Assembly (NCBI GenBank): GCA_937926195.1
Contig: CALEXZ010000168.1
Span: forward strand, 1 to 19,596
Length of the DNA stretch: 19,596 nucleotides
Reading direction: 5' to 3'
Source: an uncultured Actinomyces sp.
GTDB taxonomy: Bacteria; Actinomycetota; Actinomycetes; Actinomycetales; Actinomycetaceae
Shown: piece after piece, positions 1 to 7,606 of the stretch
Numbering within the stretch: position 1 is the first letter of the stretch
Layout of the letters: each line of letters opens with the position of its first letter
The notes under the pieces: model-generated
Database searches by the model: none
What the model was told of the DNA's origin: nothing
What the model saw: the letters and a program-made list of their open reading frames with translations, nothing else
Program-made: the position numbers and the translations under genes

Positions 1-756
1 TCCGACGGCTTCGGCGTCGTCCACCGCAAGCAGGCCTCCGTCTACGACGTCGCCACCATCCTCCCGGCCGCCGCGGGCCTTCTCGTGGGCAAGGAGATCG
101 AGTCCCTGTCCAAGGCCGTCACCAACCCCGAGCGCCCCTACACGGTGGTGCTGGGCGGCTCGAAGGTCTCCGACAAGCTCGGCGTCATCGCCAACCTCCT
201 GTCGAAGGCCGACCGCCTGCTCATCGGCGGCGGCATGGCCTATACCTTCCTCGCGGCCCAGGGCCACGAGGTCGGCACCTCCCTGCTCGAGAAGGACCAG
301 ATCGACACGGTCAAGGGCTACATCGACACCGCCAAGGCCAACGGCGTCGAGCTGCTGCTGCCCGTCGACACCGTCGTCGCCCCGGTCTTCGCCGCCGACG
401 CCCCTGCCACCGTCGTGCCCTCCGACGCGATCCCCGCCGACCAGATGGGCCTTGACATCGGCCCCAAGACGGCTGAGCTCTACGCCAACGCCATCGCCAC
501 CTCCAAGACGGTCGTGTGGAACGGCCCCATGGGCGTCTTCGAGTTCGAGGCCTTCTCCGCCGGCACCAAGGCCGTCGCCAAGGCCATGAGCGAGTCCGAG
601 GCCTTCACCGTCATCGGCGGTGGCGACTCCGCCGCCGCCGTGCGCACCCTCGGCTTCGACGAGTCCACCTTCTCCCACATCTCCACCGGTGGTGGTGCCT
701 CCCTTGAGCTCCTCGAGGGCAAGGTCCTGCCCGGCGTCTCCGTCCTGGAAGGCTGA
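1..756 (+). CDS. pgk: Phosphoglycerate kinase, C-terminal part (5' end outside window)
   Basis: Phosphoglycerate kinase transfers the acyl phosphate of 1,3-bisphosphoglycerate to ADP in cytoplasmic glycolysis. The frame is open from base 1 and holds 251 codons before the TGA at 754-756, so roughly the first 145 residues of a usual protein of about 400 lie upstream. Family landmarks visible are GGSKVSDKLGVI, the GGGMAYTFL segment, the LPVDTVVA stretch, the WNGPMGVFE motif of the nucleotide-binding domain, and the C-terminal GGGDSAAAV and STGGGASLELLEGK signatures. tpiA follows after only 7 bases, the usual gap-pgk-tpiA glycolytic operon. A GTG at 85 is an internal valine codon, not a start. 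The identification is certain; only the N-terminus is unseen. Confidence 0.97.
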   Translation, partial: SDGFGVVHRKQASVYDVATILPAAAGLLVGKEIESLSKAVTNPERPYTVVLGGSKVSDKLGVIANLLSKADRLLIGGGMAYTFLAAQGHEVGTSLLEKDQIDTVKGYIDTAKANGVELLLPVDTVVAPVFAADAPATVVPSDAIPADQMGLDIGPKTAELYANAIATSKTVVWNGPMGVFEFEAFSAGTKAVAKAMSESEAFTVIGGGDSAAAVRTLGFDESTFSHISTGGGASLELLEGKVLPGVSVLEG

Positions 757-763
757 AACAACA

Positions 764-1543
764 ATGACGAACCGCACCCCGCTGATGGCGGGCAACTGGA
801 AGATGAACCTCGACCACCTCGAGGCCAACCACCTCGTGCAGGGCCTGGCCATGGCCCTGAAGGACGCGGACTACGACTACGCCCAGTGCGAGGTCCTGGT
901 CATCCCGCCGTTCACGGACATCCGCACCGTGCAGACGATCGTCGAGGCCGACTCCCTCGACATCAAGTACGGCGCCCAGGACGTGTCGATCCACGACAAC
1001 GGCGCCTACACCGGTGAGATCTCCACCGCCATGCTCGACAAGCTCGGCGTCACCTACGTCGTCATGGGCCACTCCGAGCGCCGCGAGTACCACAACGAGT
1101 CCGACGAGCTCGTCGGTGCCAAGGCCCGCAAGGTCCTCGACGCCGGCATGACGCCGATCCTGTGCTGCGGCGAGGCCCTGGAGGTCCGCAAGGCCGGCAC
1201 GCACGTCGACTTCGTCCTCGGCCAGGTCCGTGCCGCCCTGGCGGGCTGGTCCGCCGAGGACGTCGCCAAGATCGTCATCGCCTACGAGCCCATCTGGGCC
1301 ATCGGCACCGGTGAGACCGCCACCGCCGCCGACGCCCAGGAGGTCTGCGGCGCGATCCGTGAGGCCCTGCGCGCCGACTACGGAGACGCCACCGCCGACG
1401 CCACCCGCATCCTGTACGGCGGCTCCGCCAAGCCCGACAACATCAAGGAGCTCATGGCTCAGAGCGACGTCGACGGCGCGCTCGTCGGAGGCGCCTCGCT
1501 CAAGGCCGAGTCCTTCGCCGCCATGGCGGGCTTCTACGCCTGA
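764..1543 (+). CDS. tpiA: Triosephosphate isomerase
   Basis: This enzyme interconverts dihydroxyacetone phosphate and glyceraldehyde 3-phosphate. The protein has 259 residues, normal for the TIM-barrel family. Its catalytic residues are all present: N11 and K13 in GNWKMN, H103 in VMGHSERR, and E175 in AYEPIWAIGTG. The phosphate-binding YGGSAKPDN loop lies near the C-terminus. The ATG at 764 was chosen because the protein then begins just before the GNWKMN strand, as in the family, and lies 7 bases after the pgk stop. A GGAAGG Shine-Dalgarno-like run overlaps the end of pgk. A longer open frame upstream runs through pgk and is not real. It is probably co-transcribed with pgk and ends at the hairpin at 1596-1635. 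Confidence 0.97.
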   Translation: MTNRTPLMAGNWKMNLDHLEANHLVQGLAMALKDADYDYAQCEVLVIPPFTDIRTVQTIVEADSLDIKYGAQDVSIHDNGAYTGEISTAMLDKLGVTYVVMGHSERREYHNESDELVGAKARKVLDAGMTPILCCGEALEVRKAGTHVDFVLGQVRAALAGWSAEDVAKIVIAYEPIWAIGTGETATAADAQEVCGAIREALRADYGDATADATRILYGGSAKPDNIKELMAQSDVDGALVGGASLKAESFAAMAGFYA

Positions 1544-1595
1544 CACACCGCTCACGCGGGCAGCTCCCTCAGGAGCACGCCCCACTGTGCCGGTC

Positions 1596-1635
1596 GGGGG
1601 CCGGGACACCTCACACCCGAGGTGACCCGGCCCCC
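1596..1635 (+). terminator. Strong GC-rich hairpin after tpiA
   Basis: Arms 1596-1612 and 1619-1635 pair over 17 positions with a single A/A mismatch and a 6-base loop. No T-tract follows, which is common for actinobacterial terminators. It lies 52 bases after the tpiA stop and just before a likely -10 box for secG, so it probably closes the pgk-tpiA transcript. Confidence 0.75.
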
Positions 1636-1660
1636 GCCGCGTCCCAGGCGACCGGTGGGG

Positions 1661-1666
1661 TAGAGT
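1661..1666 (+). promoter_or_regulatory. Possible -10 box for secG and the downstream cluster
   Basis: TAGAGT fits the actinobacterial TANNNT -10 pattern and sits directly behind the tpiA hairpin. Transcription would begin near 1673, giving a leader of about 34 bases that carries the secG ribosome site. No convincing -35 box is seen. Confidence 0.4.
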
Positions 1667-1706
1667 CCCATGCGGAACCTTGCCCCGTCACAAAGGACCC
1701 CGCAGC

Positions 1707-1949
1707 ATGACCATCCTGGAGATCGCCCTCAAGATCCTCCTCGTGCTCTCGAGCTTCTTCCTCATTGCCACGGTCCTGCTGCACAAGGGCCGTGGTGGCG
1801 GGCTGTCCGACATGTTCGGTGGCGGTGTGTCCTCGGCTGCCGGGTCCTCCGGCGTCGCTGAGCGCAACCTCAACCGCATCACCATCGGGGTCTGCATCGT
1901 CTGGCTCGTGGCCATCGTCGGCCTGGGCCTCGTCACCAAGCTTGCCTGA
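1707..1949 (+). CDS. secG: Preprotein translocase subunit SecG
   Basis: SecG is the small non-essential subunit of the SecYEG export channel in the cytoplasmic membrane. The 80-residue product has the family layout. There is a first membrane helix at about residues 5-25, then the cytoplasmic HKGRGGGLSDMFGGG loop rich in glycine, then a second helix at about 58-77. The ATG at 1707 was chosen over an in-frame TTG at 1680 because it gives the normal family N-terminus and is preceded by AAAGGA at 1693-1698. The position right after tpiA is the usual one in actinobacteria and many other bacteria. xerD begins close behind, so the two probably share a transcript. Confidence 0.93.
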   Translation: MTILEIALKILLVLSSFFLIATVLLHKGRGGGLSDMFGGGVSSAAGSSGVAERNLNRITIGVCIVWLVAIVGLGLVTKLA

Positions 1950-1971
1950 GCCGGTCCGCGACCCCGACGGC

Positions 1972-2907
1972 GTGACGGCCGACGCCCTGGCCCGCGCCCA
2001 GCGCGGCTACCTCGCCCACCTCAGGGTGGAGCGCGGCCTGAGCCCCAACACGCTCAGCGCCTACGAGCGCGACCTGGGACGCTACACCGCCTTCCTCAGG
2101 TCCCGCGGCGTCACCGACCCCGGAGCCGTCACCGAGCCGGACGTCGCGGCCTTCCTCGAGGCGATCCGTTCCGGTGCCGACGGCGGCCGACCCCTCGTTC
2201 CCTCCTCCGCCTCGCGCACGGTCACCGCCGTACGCGGCTGGCACAGGTTCCTCCTGGCCGAGGGCAGGACGACGATCGACCCCTCCGCCGCCGTGCGGCC
2301 CCCGCAGGTGGGCAGGCGCCTGCCCAAGGCGCTGAGCATCGACGAGGTCCAGGCGCTGCTGGCGGCGGCCGCTACCGACGACAGCGTCACCAGTCTGCGG
2401 GACCGCGCCCTGCTGGAGCTGCTGTACGCGACCGGTGCGCGCATCTCGGAGGCCGTGGGCCTCGTCGTCGACGACCTCGACCGGGAGTCCGGCTGCCTGC
2501 GGCTGTTCGGCAAGGGCCGCAAGGAGAGGATCGTGCCCATGGGCAGGCTCGCCTGGGACGCGCTGGACGCCTACCTCGTGCAGTCCCGGCCCACCCTGGC
2601 CGCCCGCGGCAGGGGAGTGCCCGAGGTCTTCCTCAACACGCTCGGCCGCCCCCTGTCCCGTCAGTCGGCCTGGGGGGTGCTGCAGCAGGCGGCGGCGCGC
2701 GCGGGCCTGCCCGAGGACCTGCACGTCTCGCCGCACACGCTGCGCCACTCCTTCGCCACCCACCTGCTCGCAGGCGGGGCGGACGTGCGTGTCGTCCAGG
2801 AGATGCTCGGCCACGCCTCGGTCACCACGACTCAGATATACACAAAGGTCACCGTTGACCACCTGCGCGAGGTGTACGCTACCAGCCACCCTCGTGCTTT
2901 CGGATAG
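1972..2907 (+). CDS. xerD: Site-specific tyrosine recombinase XerD
   Basis: XerD, with XerC, resolves chromosome dimers by strand exchange at dif sites. From the GTG at 1972 the product has 311 residues. An N-terminal SAM-like DNA-binding domain (ERGLSPNTLSAYERDL) is followed by the catalytic domain. All six catalytic residues are visible at the spacing of the E. coli enzyme: R157 (TGARISEA), K181 (GKGRKER), H255 and R258 (SPHTLRHSF), H281 (LGHASVTTT) and nucleophile Y290 (QIYTK). The start is uncertain: a TTG at 1942 overlapping the end of secG would add ten residues, and neither start has a clear ribosome site. The final TAG is also the first three bases of the putative parA -10 box. XerD is preferred over XerC because of the neighbouring parA-scpA-scpB genes, as at the mycobacterial xerD locus. 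Confidence 0.9.
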   Translation: MTADALARAQRGYLAHLRVERGLSPNTLSAYERDLGRYTAFLRSRGVTDPGAVTEPDVAAFLEAIRSGADGGRPLVPSSASRTVTAVRGWHRFLLAEGRTTIDPSAAVRPPQVGRRLPKALSIDEVQALLAAAATDDSVTSLRDRALLELLYATGARISEAVGLVVDDLDRESGCLRLFGKGRKERIVPMGRLAWDALDAYLVQSRPTLAARGRGVPEVFLNTLGRPLSRQSAWGVLQQAAARAGLPEDLHVSPHTLRHSFATHLLAGGADVRVVQEMLGHASVTTTQIYTKVTVDHLREVYATSHPRAFG

Positions 2908-2910
2908 GCT
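2905..2910 (+). promoter_or_regulatory. Start-proximal -10 box for parA
   Basis: TAGGCT lies exactly 6 bases before the parA GTG and overlaps the xerD stop codon. The same hexamer at the same distance precedes pgi. This predicts a leaderless parA transcript initiated at or next to the GTG, in addition to any read-through from secG-xerD. No -35 box is recognisable. Confidence 0.6.
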
Positions 2911-2916
2911 GCCCAC

Positions 2917-3801
2917 GTGAGTACCTCCAGCACGACGGACAACCAGCAGCCCGGGCTCATCGACCTGCCCGCCGAGGATGCTGAGGACAACGCCTTCCCC
3001 GTGCCGGCGCCCCTGGAGTCACACGGACCCGCACGCGTCATCTCCATGTGCAACCAGAAGGGCGGCGTCGGCAAAACGACGACGACCATCAACCTGGGGG
3101 CGTGCCTGGCCGAGTACGGCCGCAAGGTCCTCATCGTCGACTTCGACCCGCAGGGCGCCGCCTCGGCGGGCCTGGGCATTAACGCCAACGAGCTCGACGC
3201 CACCATCTACGACCTGCTCGTGGCGCCGCGCCCGGACGTGCGGCCCATCATCCACTCCACGTCCACGCCCGATCTCGACATCGTGCCGGCGAATATCGAC
3301 CTGTCCGCCGCCGAGGTCCAGCTCGTCAACGAGGTGGCCCGCGAGCAGGCGCTGTCGCGCGTGCTGCGTCCCGTCCTGGACGACTACGACGTCGTCCTCA
3401 TCGACTGCCAGCCCTCCCTCGGTCTGCTCACCGTCAACGCGCTCACCGCCTCCCACGGCGTCATCATCCCGCTGGAGACCGAGTACTTCGCACTGCGCGG
3501 TGTGGCACTGCTGGTCGAGACGGTCGACCGGGTGCGTGACCGCCTCAACCCGCGTCTGCAGATCGACGGCATCCTCGCCACCATGGTGGACCCGCGCACC
3601 CTGCACTCGCGCGAGGTCCTGGAGACCCTCACCAAGGCCTTCGGCGACCAGCTCTTCGACACCCAGATCCGGCGCACCATCAAGTTCCCCGACGCCTCCG
3701 TGGCCGCCGAGCCGATCACGATCTACGCACCCACCCACTCCGGCGCCCACTCCTACCGCCGCCTGGCGCGCGAGCTCATCGCCCGCGGCGATGTCGCCTG
3801 A
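2917..3801 (+). CDS. ParA/Soj-family ATPase (orphan, no ParB alongside)
   Basis: This is a deviant-Walker P-loop ATPase of the ParA/MinD superfamily, 294 residues. The family moves chromosomes, plasmids or large protein complexes by cycling between ATP-bound, DNA-bound dimers and free monomers. The Walker A motif KGGVGKTTT carries signature lysine K48 and P-loop lysine K53. Walker A' is VDFDPQG (D75), and Walker B is LIDCQPSLG (D163). About 40 low-complexity acidic residues precede the fold. The GTG at 2917 was chosen because of the -10 box placed 6 bases upstream; no start codon nearer the fold is better. There is no ParB and no parS-like repeat nearby. It directly precedes scpA, overlapping it by 11 bases, as does a Soj-like gene in Mycobacterium, so a role in chromosome organisation is likely but not proven. 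Confidence 0.9.
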   Translation: MSTSSTTDNQQPGLIDLPAEDAEDNAFPVPAPLESHGPARVISMCNQKGGVGKTTTTINLGACLAEYGRKVLIVDFDPQGAASAGLGINANELDATIYDLLVAPRPDVRPIIHSTSTPDLDIVPANIDLSAAEVQLVNEVAREQALSRVLRPVLDDYDVVLIDCQPSLGLLTVNALTASHGVIIPLETEYFALRGVALLVETVDRVRDRLNPRLQIDGILATMVDPRTLHSREVLETLTKAFGDQLFDTQIRRTIKFPDASVAAEPITIYAPTHSGAHSYRRLARELIARGDVA

Positions 3802-4657
3802 GTCCCTGCCCCTCAACGCCGACGGCGAGGCAGCGTCCGAGCACCCCGGCACCGCGGAGGAGACGAGCGGGCCCGCACGCGTGCCCGGCTTCAACGTCGC
3901 CCTCGAGCAGTTCGAGGGCCCCTTCGACCTCCTGCTCACCCTCATCGCCCGCAGGCGCCTGGACGTCACCGAGCTCGCCCTGGCGGAGGTCACCGACGAG
4001 TTCCTGGCGCACATGCGCGCCGACTGGGACCTGGGCCACGCCAGCGAGTTCCTCGTCGTCGCCGCCACCCTCCTGGCGCTCAAGGCCCACCGCCTGCTGC
4101 CACGTGACAGCGAGGAGGACGACGACGAGGACCTGGAGCTGCTGGAGGCCCGCGACCTGCTCTTCGCCAGGCTCCTGCAGTACCGGGCCTACAAGCAGGC
4201 CGCCGCCTACCTGGGTGAGCGCGCGCAGGCCGCCCAGCGCTGCCATCCGCGCGTCGTCGGCCTCACCCCGGAGCTGGCGGCCCTCCTGCCCCGGCTCGTG
4301 TCCACCCTCGGCCCTGAGGACCTTGCGCGTGCGGCCGCAGCCGCCCTGTCACGGCCCCACGACGAGGGCGTCCAGACCGTCCACCTGCACGAGGCCGTCC
4401 CCGTGGGGGAGCAGGTGAGCCTCGTCGCCCTGCGTCTGCGGCTGCACGGCACGCTCACCTTCACCCAGATCGTCGACGACGCCGAGCGCACGGCCGTCGT
4501 CGTCGCCCGCTTCCTTGCGCTGCTCATCCTCTACCGCCAGGGAAGCGTCGAGCTCGACCAGGACCAGCCGATGGGTGAGATCACGGTGACCTGGTGTGCC
4601 GGCCAGGAGGACCTGACAGGCATCATGGCCCCAGATGTCGAGGAGGAGTTCGCATGA
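3791..4657 (+). CDS. scpA: Segregation and condensation protein A
   Basis: ScpA is the kleisin subunit that bridges the SMC ATPase heads and, with ScpB, forms the bacterial condensin. The protein has 288 residues. The hallmark N-terminal segment FEGPFDLLLTLI begins at residue 41 and is followed by a helical SMC-neck-binding region. An acidic stretch (EEDDDEDLELLEA) lies in the middle, and the C-terminal winged-helix cap ends in FLALLILYRQGSVEL...GEITVTW. The ATG at 3791 overlaps parA by 11 bases; the open frame upstream of it is out-of-frame parA sequence. No clear ribosome site precedes it, so translation is probably coupled to parA. A GTG at 3881 nearer the conserved part is possible but also lacks a well-placed site. 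Confidence 0.93.
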   Translation: MSPESLPLNADGEAASEHPGTAEETSGPARVPGFNVALEQFEGPFDLLLTLIARRRLDVTELALAEVTDEFLAHMRADWDLGHASEFLVVAATLLALKAHRLLPRDSEEDDDEDLELLEARDLLFARLLQYRAYKQAAAYLGERAQAAQRCHPRVVGLTPELAALLPRLVSTLGPEDLARAAAAALSRPHDEGVQTVHLHEAVPVGEQVSLVALRLRLHGTLTFTQIVDDAERTAVVVARFLALLILYRQGSVELDQDQPMGEITVTWCAGQEDLTGIMAPDVEEEFA

Positions 4658-5406
4658 GCGAGACCAGCAACGGCCGGACCGTCTCCCGGCTCGACCGCCT
4701 GCTGGGCGTCACCGGGGCCCAGCGCGCCGACACCCCGGTGTCCGCGCGCGCCACGGAGGTCTTCTTCGAGCAGTCCTCCCTCAGCGCCGTGCCGGACACC
4801 CAGCTGCGTTCGGCCGCCGAGGCGGTCCTCGTCGTCGCCGACGAGCCGGTGACGAGTGCCGCCCTCGCCGAGGCCCTGGGTGTCGAGGAGAGCGAGGCCG
4901 AGGCCCTGCTGGAGTCCCTTGCCGCCGAGTACGAGGGGCGCGCAGCCCCGGGCGCCCCCGCACCGGCACCACGCGGCTTCGTCCTGCGCCGGGTGGCCGG
5001 GGGCTGGCGGCTGGCCTCAGCACCCGCCTTCCACGACCTGGTCGAGCGCTTCGTCGTCGGGGGAGCCACCGCCCGCCTGTCACAGGCCGCGCTTGAGACC
5101 CTTGCGGTCATCGCCTACCGCCAGCCGGTGACCCGCGGGCGGGTTGCCGCCGTGCGCGGCGTCAATGTCGACAGCGTCGTGCGCACCCTGCACGCCCGGG
5201 GCCTCATCGAGGAGGCCGGGCAGGAGCCCTCGGGCGCCTTCCTGTACCGCACCACCCGTGAGTTCCTCGAGTTCGTCGGACTGGACTCGCTCGACGAGCT
5301 GCCCCCGCTCGCCCCTTACCTCCCCGACGCCTCCGCCCTTGCCGAGATCGACGACGAGGCCGGCGAACGCGCCGCCGACGCCACCCACCGTAGGAGCCCC
5401 GCATGA
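4654..5406 (+). CDS. scpB: Segregation and condensation protein B
   Basis: ScpB dimers bind the ScpA kleisin and stabilise the SMC-ScpAB condensin. The 250-residue product has a variable N-terminal extension of about 45 residues, then two winged-helix domains. The first runs from about QLRSAAEAVLVVADEPVTSAAL. The second carries the family signature LETLAVIAYRQPVTRGRV at about 148-164, followed by RGVNVDSVVRTLHARGLIEE. The ATG at 4654 overlaps the scpA stop as ATGA and has a near-perfect GAGGAGGAG ribosome site at 4640-4648, so the start is well supported. The tight overlap implies coupled, roughly equal production of ScpA and ScpB. Confidence 0.95.
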   Translation: MSETSNGRTVSRLDRLLGVTGAQRADTPVSARATEVFFEQSSLSAVPDTQLRSAAEAVLVVADEPVTSAALAEALGVEESEAEALLESLAAEYEGRAAPGAPAPAPRGFVLRRVAGGWRLASAPAFHDLVERFVVGGATARLSQAALETLAVIAYRQPVTRGRVAAVRGVNVDSVVRTLHARGLIEEAGQEPSGAFLYRTTREFLEFVGLDSLDELPPLAPYLPDASALAEIDDEAGERAADATHRRSPA

Positions 5407-6428
5407 CCCCCGCACACCGAGACCAGCGCCGTACCCGTCCCTCCCGGCGGGAGGCCGGCCACCTCAGCGAGGCCGAGCTCGTGCCCACCGGCGAGCTCGG
5501 CGCCGAGGAGTTCTACGACGAGGACGACCTTGAGGAGCTCGACGAGGAGGCCGACGCCCAGCTGCTGGCCAGCTTTGACGCCGAGGCCATCGGCGAGGAC
5601 GAGGAGACCGAGATCCTCGCCGCCCGTCGCCGCGGTGCTCGCGGGGGCGAGGCCGACCCCCACGTCGAGGGCGGCGAGCGGCTCCAGAAGGTCCTCGCCC
5701 ACGCGGGCGTGGCCTCCCGCCGCGCCTGCGAGAGCCTCATCGCCAGCGGGAGGGTGAGCGTCGACGGCGTCGTCGTCACCGAGATCGGGGTGCGCGTGGA
5801 CCCCCAGGCCCAGGAGATCCGGGTGGACGGTACCCGCATCCTCACCGACCCCGACGTCATCACCGTCCTGGTCCACAAGCCTGCGGGCGTCGTCACCACC
5901 ATGGAGGACCCCGACGGACGCCCGACGGTCGCCCAGATGGCCGAGCGCTACGTCGCCGAGCACGCCGACGAGCTCGAGCACCCCGAGTCGGTGCGGCTCG
6001 TGCACGTCGGACGCCTGGACGCCGAGACCGAGGGCCTGCTGCTCATGTCGAACGACGGCGAGCTCGCCCACAGGCTCATGCACCCCAGCTACGAGATCGC
6101 CAAGACCTACGTCGCCATCGTCGAGGGCGAGGTCGAGCACTGGGTGCCGCGCAAGCTCCGGCGCGGCATCGAGTTGGAGGACGGCCTCGCCCAGGCGGAC
6201 CGCGTCGTCGTCAAGGACTCGGGACCGGCCGGCTCCATCGTCGAGATCACCCTCCACTCGGGGCGCAACCGCATCGTGCGGCGCATGCTCGACGCCGTCG
6301 GCCACCCGGTGACGCGCCTGGCGCGCACCCGGCTCGGCCCGCTCACCATCGGTGCGCTGCGCCCCGGGCAGATGCGTAGGCTCACCGGTGAGGAGATCGC
6401 CGCCCTGCAGAAGGAGGTGGGCCTGTGA
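5403..6428 (+). CDS. rluB: 23S rRNA pseudouridine synthase, RluB type, with acidic N-terminal extension
   Basis: RsuA/RluB-family enzymes convert a specific rRNA uridine to pseudouridine. The 341-residue protein has an S4 RNA-binding domain at about 92-143 (RLQKVLAHAGVASRRACE). The catalytic domain follows, with aspartate D206 in the family motif VGRLDAETEGLL, then the SNDGELAHRLMHPS segment, and RNRIVRRMLDAVGHPV near the end. The first 80 or so residues are extra: a basic tip followed by a strongly acidic run (EEFYDEDDLEELDEEADAQ) of unknown role. The ATG at 5403 overlaps the scpB stop as ATGA and follows AGGAG at 5392-5396. The locus matches the actinobacterial scpA-scpB-rluB-cmk-der order, so RluB is preferred over RsuA or RluE; the target base is inferred only. 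Confidence 0.92.
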   Translation: MTPAHRDQRRTRPSRREAGHLSEAELVPTGELGAEEFYDEDDLEELDEEADAQLLASFDAEAIGEDEETEILAARRRGARGGEADPHVEGGERLQKVLAHAGVASRRACESLIASGRVSVDGVVVTEIGVRVDPQAQEIRVDGTRILTDPDVITVLVHKPAGVVTTMEDPDGRPTVAQMAERYVAEHADELEHPESVRLVHVGRLDAETEGLLLMSNDGELAHRLMHPSYEIAKTYVAIVEGEVEHWVPRKLRRGIELEDGLAQADRVVVKDSGPAGSIVEITLHSGRNRIVRRMLDAVGHPVTRLARTRLGPLTIGALRPGQMRRLTGEEIAALQKEVGL

Positions 6429-7603
6429 GCGCCCGCCACGGACAGCCGAGCAACCCGCACGCCGCGGTCTCGACCGCTGGCCCGGTGCTCGTCATCGGTA
6501 CCGGCCTGCTGGGCACCTCGCTCGCCCTGGCGCTGACCGCCGCCGGCGTCGAGGTCCAGCTTGAGGACACCTCCCCGACCTCACTGGCCCTGGCCCGCGA
6601 CATGGGGGCCGGGCAGGTGCGGGACGCATCCTGCCCGGAACCGACGCTCGTCGTCGTCGCCACCCCTCCCGACGTCGCCGCCGCCGTCGTCCTGCGTGCG
6701 CTCAGCTCCCACCCGCGGGCCACCGTCACCGACGTCGCCAGCGTCAAGGACCGGGTGCGTGCCGAGGTCCTCGCCCACGCGGGACGGGACACGCGCCGCT
6801 ACGTCGGCTCCCACCCCATGGCGGGGCGCGAGCGCTCCGGTGCCGCCGCCGCCGACTCCGACCTGTTCGCCGGACGCCCGTGGGTCATCGTCGCCGACGG
6901 CACCGAGCCCACCGCCGAGCTGTGCGTGCGCAACCTCGCCGTCGACGTCGGCGCCACCCCCATCCGCATGGGCGCCGCCGAGCACGACGCGGCGGTCGCC
7001 GCCGTCAGCCACGTGCCCCAGCTCATGTCCTCCCTCATGGCGGCCCGCCTGGAGTCGCTGCCCGAGAGCGCGCTGGCGCTGGCCGGGCAGGGGCTGCGCG
7101 ACACCACCCGTGTGGCGGCCTCGGACCCGCGCCTGTGGGCCGCGATTCTCGTGGGCAACGCCGGGCCCGTGTCCACGCTGCTGCGTCAGGTGCGTGAGGA
7201 CCTCGACACCCTCATCAGCGGCATCGAGCAGGCGGCGACGGACCCCGCCGGTGAGGAGGACAGAGCCCACGGCGGGGTGGAGACCATCGCCCCGGGCGCC
7301 GTCGGGGCGGTCATGGACGTCATGGGCCGGGGCAACGTGGGACGCTCACGCATCCCCGGCAAGCACGGTGGCGCGCCCCGACGCTACGCCGAGGTCCAGG
7401 TCCTCGTGCCCGACGCCGCAGGCTCGCTCGGGCGCCTGTTCTCCGACGTCGGTGAGGCGGGGATCAACATCGAGGACTTCTCCATGGAGCACTCGGCCGG
7501 GCAGAGCGCAGGCGTGGCCGCGCTGTCGGTGGTGCCCAGCGCCTCCCAGGTGCTCCAGGAGGCCCTGGACGCCCGCGGCTGGCGCGTGGTCGTGGTGGGC
7601 TGA
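6425..7603 (+). CDS. tyrA: Prephenate dehydrogenase with C-terminal ACT domain
   Basis: TyrA oxidatively decarboxylates prephenate to 4-hydroxyphenylpyruvate for tyrosine synthesis. The 392-residue protein opens with a Rossmann dinucleotide motif (VLVIGTGLLG, glycines 25, 27 and 30). The substrate-binding GSHPMAGRERSG motif carries the family's catalytic histidine at H130. A helical dimer domain with the HVPQLMSSLMA segment follows. The last 74 residues (319-392) form an ACT domain (DAAGSLGRLFSDVGEAGINIEDF), which usually senses an amino acid, so feedback control by tyrosine is likely. The GTG start at 6425 overlaps the rluB stop as GTGA and has a strong AAGGAGG site at 6411-6417. Its place between rluB and cmk-der is shared with other actinobacteria to my knowledge. 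Arogenate use cannot be excluded. Confidence 0.92.
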   Translation: MSARHGQPSNPHAAVSTAGPVLVIGTGLLGTSLALALTAAGVEVQLEDTSPTSLALARDMGAGQVRDASCPEPTLVVVATPPDVAAAVVLRALSSHPRATVTDVASVKDRVRAEVLAHAGRDTRRYVGSHPMAGRERSGAAAADSDLFAGRPWVIVADGTEPTAELCVRNLAVDVGATPIRMGAAEHDAAVAAVSHVPQLMSSLMAARLESLPESALALAGQGLRDTTRVAASDPRLWAAILVGNAGPVSTLLRQVREDLDTLISGIEQAATDPAGEEDRAHGGVETIAPGAVGAVMDVMGRGNVGRSRIPGKHGGAPRRYAEVQVLVPDAAGSLGRLFSDVGEAGINIEDFSMEHSAGQSAGVAALSVVPSASQVLQEALDARGWRVVVVG

Positions 7604-7606
7604 GGC

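Noticed and set aside
1670..1861. 63-codon ORF starting at an ATG just behind the TAGAGT box
   Set aside because: It is out of frame with secG and its peptide is compositionally random; secG is clearly the real gene.
2978..3790. Long upstream extension of the scpA frame through parA
   Set aside because: The translation is serine-, arginine- and proline-rich nonsense out of frame with parA; the ScpA family begins close to the ATG at 3791.
3020..3801. Partner ParB gene or parS sites for the ParA
   Set aside because: I saw no ParB-like protein and no TGTTTCACGTGAAACA-like repeat in the window, so the ParA is treated as an orphan here.
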